Shown here one piece after another: positions 60,301 to 64,000 of a stretch of 64,000 bases of DNA. Each line of letters opens with the position of its first letter. The stretch's first letter is position 1. Below the pieces are notes generated by a model. The model was not told where the DNA came from, did not search any database, and saw only the letters and a list, made by a program, of their open reading frames with translations. Both the position numbers and the translations under genes were made by a program. Source of the stretch: Pseudobacteriovorax antillogorgiicola (lineage in GTDB: Bacteria; Bdellovibrionota_B; Oligoflexia; Oligoflexales; RGVZ01); the NCBI GenBank assembly GCA_945898195.1, contig CAMDHM010000010.1, positions 1-64,000 on the forward strand. The letters run 5' to 3'.

Positions 60301-61230
60301 ACAGAGAAGGTAAGATTCAACCTTGAGCCTTATCTTTATTCTGGTGGATCATTGCTTCGCTATCGCCAGTTTGGCGCTTCAGTTCATTCAGATTTGATCA
60401 AGGCCTCAAACTTTGACGAGATAATGCTAAAGGCTGGGGAAACCGTCATCTATAAATTTGCGGATTCACCGGCGCGCATACCGCCAGCTGTGAAGATTCT
60501 TTCGCCTGTTGCCGATGCGGTGCTTACAGGTCGCGTCAATATTGCGCTCGACGTACATGCCCTCTCGGGGGTTTCGAAAATTGAATACCTGGTTGAGAAT
60601 GATAAATTTTCGGAAGAGGGCGGTGAGGCACTTCAAGCCACCCTCGATACGTCTACCGTTCAACCAGACCAGTGGCGTGCCCTTATTGTTCGGGTGACCG
60701 ACAACGCAGGTCACGTGAATCAGGCTCGTATCGGATTTAAACGGATTCAACCAAAAATTTCTGCCCAGTGGATTGTCGATAATCAGGATTCTGGGTATTC
60801 GGAACACGGTCAGGGCAGTGCCTTTGGGCCTGGGCTTACCACGTGGGACGTCTTTCATGCTTATCTCAGTAACTTTCGGTTCATCAGCTATGGAAACGGT
60901 GCCAGCAAAAACAATTATGCGCAGTGGGAATTACCAAATTTGTCTCAGGATACCTATAAAGTATATGCCACGTTTGGAGAGACTTGGGGAAGCCGCAAGG
61001 CAACTTATGAAGTCTTCGATGGCGATACATCCCTTGCGATCGTTGAAGTCAATCAGGTCATGAATGGATGGTTAAAAACCTGGGATCCGGTCAACAAAGC
61101 TCAAGGCTGGGAGCCGCTGGGTAACTTTCCAGTCAAGTCTGGAACGCTTCGGGTGCGGCTCTATCAGCCACTCGTCTTTCCTGACAAGTTAAATGCAGAT
61201 GCGGTTCTCGTACGACTTGAAAAACCATGA
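57301..61230 (+). CDS. Very large lipoprotein with Ig-like, barrel-like and golvesin-type domains
   Basis: About 1309 residues. Signal segment with lipobox VVSC (MVVVNAPLLAALVVSCSS). Then beta domains, a BIG2-type Ig-like repeat (about 547-590: NDSAVATVDSNGVITAVGKG), a central region (about 600-1050) that reads like a glycoside-hydrolase TIM barrel (LFKAAGINSTHDGIP; FTLMDEVRNS; DWWIPIVKGENNHRQEGI), another Ig-like domain (PAVKILSPVADAVLTG) and a C-terminal golvesin/Xly-type binding domain (WIVDNQDSGYSEHG; YAQWELPNL; NADAVLVRLEKP). It may bind or cleave polysaccharide outside the cell. ATG 57301 is chosen because GGGGGG precedes it; ATG 57256 is in frame. Confidence 0.72.
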   Translation: MLTTERKESWVMVVVNAPLLAALVVSCSSNNMVSSRNGNQWDKGVVPIVGTDTKIESGGSISLAWTSPEAEAVVSGDVNFQVSAQNLPAGGSVEYFADGNPISGALSIGKVDPTNTFQLHSVYDAPDGRMVLKAVARDAFGKIIGQSPDRVIYVLNKASEKTEILTPSGAVLTGMGKIQYRGPRYESAIRSPATILRGAQTDVYLDGQLVGVNDPYYHPEVILKNPMEFTFDTTGYRDGLHRITLNIHGFDYCTCGKAEKLGVAHVEVEIKNPKSYVDLEPQWSEFWMRPGEKKSFGSVDAIYGDGTRINVPASGKVLADEDFLTPKKYSWHFRDSTKASIETGSLTLEGTGSAGPNVAWLDQLDSEGRFLPLVNQVEATTFVDGSSSMWSNIMGQSGGIVFAAQPDFQQGAHFMAYSKVDAANKGVRLIEMKPKAYAGGPVYTSSYLAGSSIETGTWFHQKVDFSRGVVQRDFATPVFGKFWVVGDAEPTVWSRFTTNPSANGDKGPQFDSYQPPNLTSEWVSGVFASGRSKFSNVRFVAKPNFFSNDSAVATVDSNGVITAVGKGVSELTVELGIRRRVVRVVVDNTVGLSHYSKQGGVLTAYDSAKSLIPRTLFGLDSNVATEFLDSGKLGLFKAAGINSTHDGIPIDPNNSAYPNTTEGGNAFCRDVAANIALGNAKLAALGMNSWPAGDGLFWGGTLTSRSWATQGLQCVMSALKASGRAVNFTLMDEVRNSFVSNPGFQSIVDAIAATPGGHIPWDWHTFFTTTPEVGATWSAPGVAEGFAPEWYYGSDLIYGNMVDVALGMDALARKHSPAMKLQSGNTFPRNTLVGVIGDWWIPIVKGENNHRQEGILEAHIRSIPAMMWNAIGQGNVALRMYAMGPKGYSGYEKYEITANDVQAPIHPITWRTHAWQAMGSASSLIGLLEEDLLQQPISAVAAGGSSQRAGERRQFIPREDITENPPQVQPITTFNFGNVKTYARQGPHTRLLIGVNLNDYTEKVRFNLEPYLYSGGSLLRYRQFGASVHSDLIKASNFDEIMLKAGETVIYKFADSPARIPPAVKILSPVADAVLTGRVNIALDVHALSGVSKIEYLVENDKFSEEGGEALQATLDTSTVQPDQWRALIVRVTDNAGHVNQARIGFKRIQPKISAQWIVDNQDSGYSEHGQGSAFGPGLTTWDVFHAYLSNFRFISYGNGASKNNYAQWELPNLSQDTYKVYATFGETWGSRKATYEVFDGDTSLAIVEVNQVMNGWLKTWDPVNKAQGWEPLGNFPVKSGTLRVRLYQPLVFPDKLNADAVLVRLEKP

Positions 61231-61281
61231 CACGAAGGCTGATTAGGTAAATCTATTATTTCGTTAAGGGGACTTGAGCTC

Positions 61282-62097
61282 ATGTATAGTTTTAGGTTTT
61301 TTTTATCGTCTATTTTTGCCGTTATGCTGGTCGCGGGATGCGAGGATGCTAAGAAATGCTCCGATTGCGAAAAAGGAGTTACTGGTGACGGTCCGCAGCT
61401 AAAAACTGTGCCGCCAAATGATTTAGGGATTAGCGAAGAGTTGATGGCATCTCTTGATGTTCCAGTCAAAACTGAAATTGCAGAGTCATCTATCTCCCAA
61501 CTTTCCGAGGAAGCCCCTCAGTCTGGGACCGGCGTTCCTGTTCCCCAAACCGCGTTGGATCTGACATCAACTCAGGTAAAATATCCGACCAAGTGGTCAG
61601 TGGCTCTGCGCGATACCTGTAAGTATGTCGATGTTCCGGAAGGTGCAGAAAATGTCGTTTATTATGAGCCAAAAGTCAGCGGGTTCAAGTCGTCACTTGA
61701 GATCATCACCGCGTATCTAGAAAGTTGGCGGACGTCCAGTCCTGCAATGAAAGTTAATACGGGAAGTATTTATGCGACTGAACGGAAGAATTCAGTCAGC
61801 CGTAAGCGCGTCTTTGCAAAGACGCCATCCACTCGGGGATTCTACTGGCGGCTGCAATCGCAAAATGACGGCGTCCAGACACAGGTGAATAGTTTTATCA
61901 CAAATGTTTGCGAGGTTTTTGTGAGAAGTTTGGCCGTGCCCGTGAATACTACCGCTGATTTTGCATGGTCTTACATGCCGCTTGGGGTTTGCCGCTATGA
62001 TTTTTCCGGTCAGCGCGTATTCTCTGGTGTGGGGGATCTGTCATGTAACTTCGGTGAATTTTCGAGCAATGATGCGCCGAATGCTCCGCATCCTTAA
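61282..62097 (+). CDS. Lipoprotein of unknown function
   Basis: 271 residues. Signal MYSFRFFLSSIFAVMLVAGC with lipobox VAGC, then a Cys pair (KKCSDCEKG). The first 90 mature residues are Pro/Ser/Glu-rich linker. The rest is a mixed domain with Cys in RDTCKYVD, TNVCEVFV, LGVCRYDF and LSCNFGE, likely disulfides. AAGGGG precedes the ATG. It lies 51 bases after the large lipoprotein on the same strand and may be co-transcribed. No family recognised. Confidence 0.6.
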   Translation: MYSFRFFLSSIFAVMLVAGCEDAKKCSDCEKGVTGDGPQLKTVPPNDLGISEELMASLDVPVKTEIAESSISQLSEEAPQSGTGVPVPQTALDLTSTQVKYPTKWSVALRDTCKYVDVPEGAENVVYYEPKVSGFKSSLEIITAYLESWRTSSPAMKVNTGSIYATERKNSVSRKRVFAKTPSTRGFYWRLQSQNDGVQTQVNSFITNVCEVFVRSLAVPVNTTADFAWSYMPLGVCRYDFSGQRVFSGVGDLSCNFGEFSSNDAPNAPHP

Positions 62098-62098
62098 G

Positions 62099-63376
62099 TC
62101 ATTTGGAAATAGTCCGAATGCCTGAGCCGATTAGTGTGCGCCCTGGTTGGGAACCGATAGCGTCGACATAGTAGGCATAGGGGTTGATAAGAGAATCTGC
62201 GACGTTCCAGGTCGAACGGAGCGGATCTGAGAAAGCATTTAGAGAGGAGTTCAGATACGATCCAGTTGCAGACATGAGGCCTCCACTGAAATCTGGGCGC
62301 GTTCGGGCTTCGTAAACTTCGCTGTCGACCGGCCCTAATTCAAACCAGCCTCTGCCCCCCAGGAACTGCGGGCGCAACCCAACGAACCCGGCCATTTCAA
62401 TCGTGGCGTTTAACGGCGCCGCCAAGAGGAGGCCGCCCTTTCCGTTCTTTGCAAAATTCCTTAATGTAAGGGCCTGGCCCGACCAGGCGGTCATGGCTAG
62501 TGTGCTTGTGGCCTGAGAGCCCATGAAGCCAGAGAGGCTTTGCCAGTTCACGTCACCACCAGACAACTGGCCTCCTAGGTAGCGCCCTGCGACATCTCCG
62601 ATCAGACCAGAACCGTAGCCAACCCCGAATTGCTTTGACGTTTTAATAGTCTGAAGGGCCCCTTCGCCGAACCTACGGTCGAAGCGCCTTTCCACGTTTT
62701 GGGCATATACGGTGCCTCCCGCGAGGTAGCGCTCTTTCTTGGTGAGCGCCATTCGCTGCCCTAGGGTCGACAACTCGCTGCGCTGTTTTTGCAGCATGGG
62801 CAGATACATATGAACGTACCTTTCCGCAAAGGTTTTAGCCCTGCTATTTTTAAGGTTCAGCCCTACGACGGAAATCTGGTCGCCTGGATCAGCGTATACA
62901 ACCACGCCAATGATGTGCTCCTTGTCAATTCCCCGATCGGAAATTATGCCGGGGCGGCCGTCGAAGACGACCACATAAGGGCCATGCGACGCTTCTACCC
63001 ATCCGGTACGGGTCCAAGGATATCCCCGGTAACCCTCCCTTAAGATGCCTTCCACGTTCCAAAGGGTTTCTGTGGCATGGAAATCGAATAGACCAAAATT
63101 AAATGGTTGTCGGCCTAGCGAAGGAGCACTGATGCGCGTTCCATCTGGCAATTTCGGGCCATTTGCTTTATGTCGCCGGGCCTGCTCTTTGCTCATATAA
63201 TACTCGAGATACTCTGCTTGTCTTTCTGCCTCCCTAACGATCCCGCGCGGGTCAATACCCTCCCCAGGATTCACTGCACGCGCATCGTCGGAGACTACAC
63301 TCGTGGCCACCAAACCGACAACAGACCAGAGGAGTGCGAGCAAATGACTGCGGATGAAAATATTTGTGAGGCTCAT
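62099..63376 (-). CDS. Secreted protein of unknown function
   Basis: 425 residues with a signal peptide (FIRSHLLALLWSVVGLVATS, cleavage near ARA). The first half has a compact domain (FGLFDFHATETLWNVEGILR; YVVVFDGRPGIISDRGIDKE) and the second half is Gly/Ala-rich and hydrophobic (GLIGDVAGRYLGGQLSGGDV), somewhat like pore or membrane-inserting parts of toxins. That likeness is weak. The ATG follows AAGGAACAGGCGGT. Convergent with the lipoprotein gene with a one-base gap. A promoter fits upstream. Confidence 0.58.
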   Translation of the reverse strand: MSLTNIFIRSHLLALLWSVVGLVATSVVSDDARAVNPGEGIDPRGIVREAERQAEYLEYYMSKEQARRHKANGPKLPDGTRISAPSLGRQPFNFGLFDFHATETLWNVEGILREGYRGYPWTRTGWVEASHGPYVVVFDGRPGIISDRGIDKEHIIGVVVYADPGDQISVVGLNLKNSRAKTFAERYVHMYLPMLQKQRSELSTLGQRMALTKKERYLAGGTVYAQNVERRFDRRFGEGALQTIKTSKQFGVGYGSGLIGDVAGRYLGGQLSGGDVNWQSLSGFMGSQATSTLAMTAWSGQALTLRNFAKNGKGGLLLAAPLNATIEMAGFVGLRPQFLGGRGWFELGPVDSEVYEARTRPDFSGGLMSATGSYLNSSLNAFSDPLRSTWNVADSLINPYAYYVDAIGSQPGRTLIGSGIRTISK

Positions 63377-63440
63377 ACCGCCTGTTCCTTACGGTTGAAT
63401 TGTGGCGTCTCTGCATCCCGTGGCGGCTGACTCAAGAGCG

Positions 63441-63469
63441 ATGATGTCAGGATGACACCACCAAGTCAA
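63441..63469 (-). promoter_or_regulatory. Sigma70-type promoter, minus strand
   Basis: TTGACT (63464-63469), 17 bases, CATCAT (63441-63446) on the minus strand, about 65 bases before the secreted protein gene. The -35 is five of six and the -10 four of six to consensus. Confidence 0.4.
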
Positions 63470-63518
63470 TCGATGGAGGTGACGGTCTATGTAGCGCATC
63501 ATGAGACTGGATGCCGTA

Positions 63519-63546
63519 TTGACGTCTGGCCAGGGTGTCGCATAAC
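63519..63546 (+). promoter_or_regulatory. Sigma70-type promoter, plus strand
   Basis: TTGACG (63519-63524), 16 bases, CATAAC (63541-63546), about 55 bases before the partial lipoprotein gene. Five of six and four of six matches to consensus; no palindrome seen. Confidence 0.4.
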
Positions 63547-63600
63547 GTATTCCACGTAAATCATGAAAATATTTTCGATCGAATGCCTGGAGTCGCCATT

Positions 63601-64000
63601 ATGTACCAACACAGAATCTTTCTTGTTGCCTTTCTTGTGCTGATTGCAGGCTGTCGCCAACGCCGGGGTACTCGCAGTTGGTCTGGTGAAGGCATCGAAA
63701 GCTCGCTGTCCGAAGTAAAGGGGCAAGCATCCTTTGCGTTGAGTCCTGATGGACTCTCTTCTCCAGGAACATGCAGTAAATCGGGGGCTGCTAGGCTTCG
63801 CCCCTCTGACACCTTTGGCAACTGGTCGCCGTCAAATGGGGATTACACGCTGTCCGTCGAGGTGCATCCTCTCATCACCTATTATTATCACGTTACCAAT
63901 CCGGCATACGGCAGTGGATATTTGGGAGATCAGCTGATGTTGCCGTATGTTTGGCAGTCTAATTATGACGTGGAAATTGCGAAAAATAGCGACGGTACCT
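63601..64000 (+). CDS. Lipoprotein, N-terminal part (cut by window edge)
   Basis: 133 residues are visible and the frame is open to the right edge. Signal MYQHRIFLVAFLVLIAGC with lipobox IAGC, then a basic stretch (RQRRGTRSW). The domain begins with Ser/Gly-rich sequence and a Tyr-rich segment (LITYYYHVTNPAYGSGYLGD). GGAG lies eight bases before the ATG and a promoter fits about 55 bases upstream. Divergent from the secreted protein gene. Family not recognised. Confidence 0.68.
   Translation, partial: MYQHRIFLVAFLVLIAGCRQRRGTRSWSGEGIESSLSEVKGQASFALSPDGLSSPGTCSKSGAARLRPSDTFGNWSPSNGDYTLSVEVHPLITYYYHVTNPAYGSGYLGDQLMLPYVWQSNYDVEIAKNSDGT

Noticed and set aside
1-64000. tRNA, rRNA, CRISPR, IS or phage elements
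   Set aside because: None seen by motif reading in the gaps; all gaps are short. A tRNAscan or Infernal run would settle small RNAs.

Overview
This window appears to be chromosomal DNA of a Gram-negative bacterium. It is about half G+C and densely packed, with many ATGA, GTGA and TAATG start/stop overlaps. It encodes many lipoproteins with lipoboxes, outer-membrane-barrel candidates, an Mla/MCE lipid-transport set, a LolA-like protein and a complete alternative complex III. Other markers are a PilT-like motor ATPase, paired ArsA/Get3-like ATPases, a histidine kinase with a Cys/His-rich PAS domain, and a homocysteine methyltransferase/MTHFR fusion. Together these suggest a member of the Bdellovibrionota/Oligoflexia or the wider deltaproteobacterial grade. 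This placement is inferred from gene content; no rRNA or tRNA gene is visible.

Layout. 1-4.9 kb: end of an unknown gene, a PilT-like ATPase with a second degenerate N-terminal domain, the methionine/folate fusion enzyme and an HEXXH lipoprotein. 5-11.8 kb (minus strand): an operon of envelope proteins (barrel candidate, two lipoproteins, a large periplasmic TPR-like protein, a trypsin-like lipoprotein, a secreted protein). 11.9-19.7 kb: a PilZ-like protein, a small basic protein, RlmD, HemW, and uvrB-uvrC on the minus strand. 19.8-27.3 kb: actABCDEF (alternative complex III), ending in an intrinsic terminator. 27.6-32.9 kb: tatA, two ArsA-like ATPases, then mlaE-mlaF-mlaD. 32.9-41.4 kb: FAH-family hydrolase, membrane and lipoproteins, Fur, a multi-domain signalling-like membrane protein, a Prc-type protease and a sensor kinase.

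41.6-56.1 kb is the most unusual part. Two lipoproteins and an ABC ATPase converge on a LolA-like protein and an FtsX-type permease. Next to these, and divergent from the permease, is a nine-protein type II fatty-acid/polyketide-like operon: acyl carrier protein, dehydratase didomain (broken by a frameshift at a T7 run), active ketosynthase, ketosynthase-like chain-length factor, acyl-reductase-like SDR, ketoreductase, B12/radical-SAM enzyme, outer-membrane protein and phosphopantetheinyl transferase. I read this as an undescribed lipid or polyene biosynthesis locus with its own envelope export machinery. In the dehydratase, the frame-corrected protein has its catalytic Glu only in the first hotdog domain and its catalytic His only in the second, so one composite active site is predicted.

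56.2-64 kb holds secreted or lipoprotein genes, including a 1309-residue lipoprotein with Ig-like, barrel-like and golvesin-type domains, and an unfinished lipoprotein gene at the right edge. No CRISPR array, insertion sequence, phage gene or RNA gene was recognised. No gene-free stretch exceeds 300 bases.
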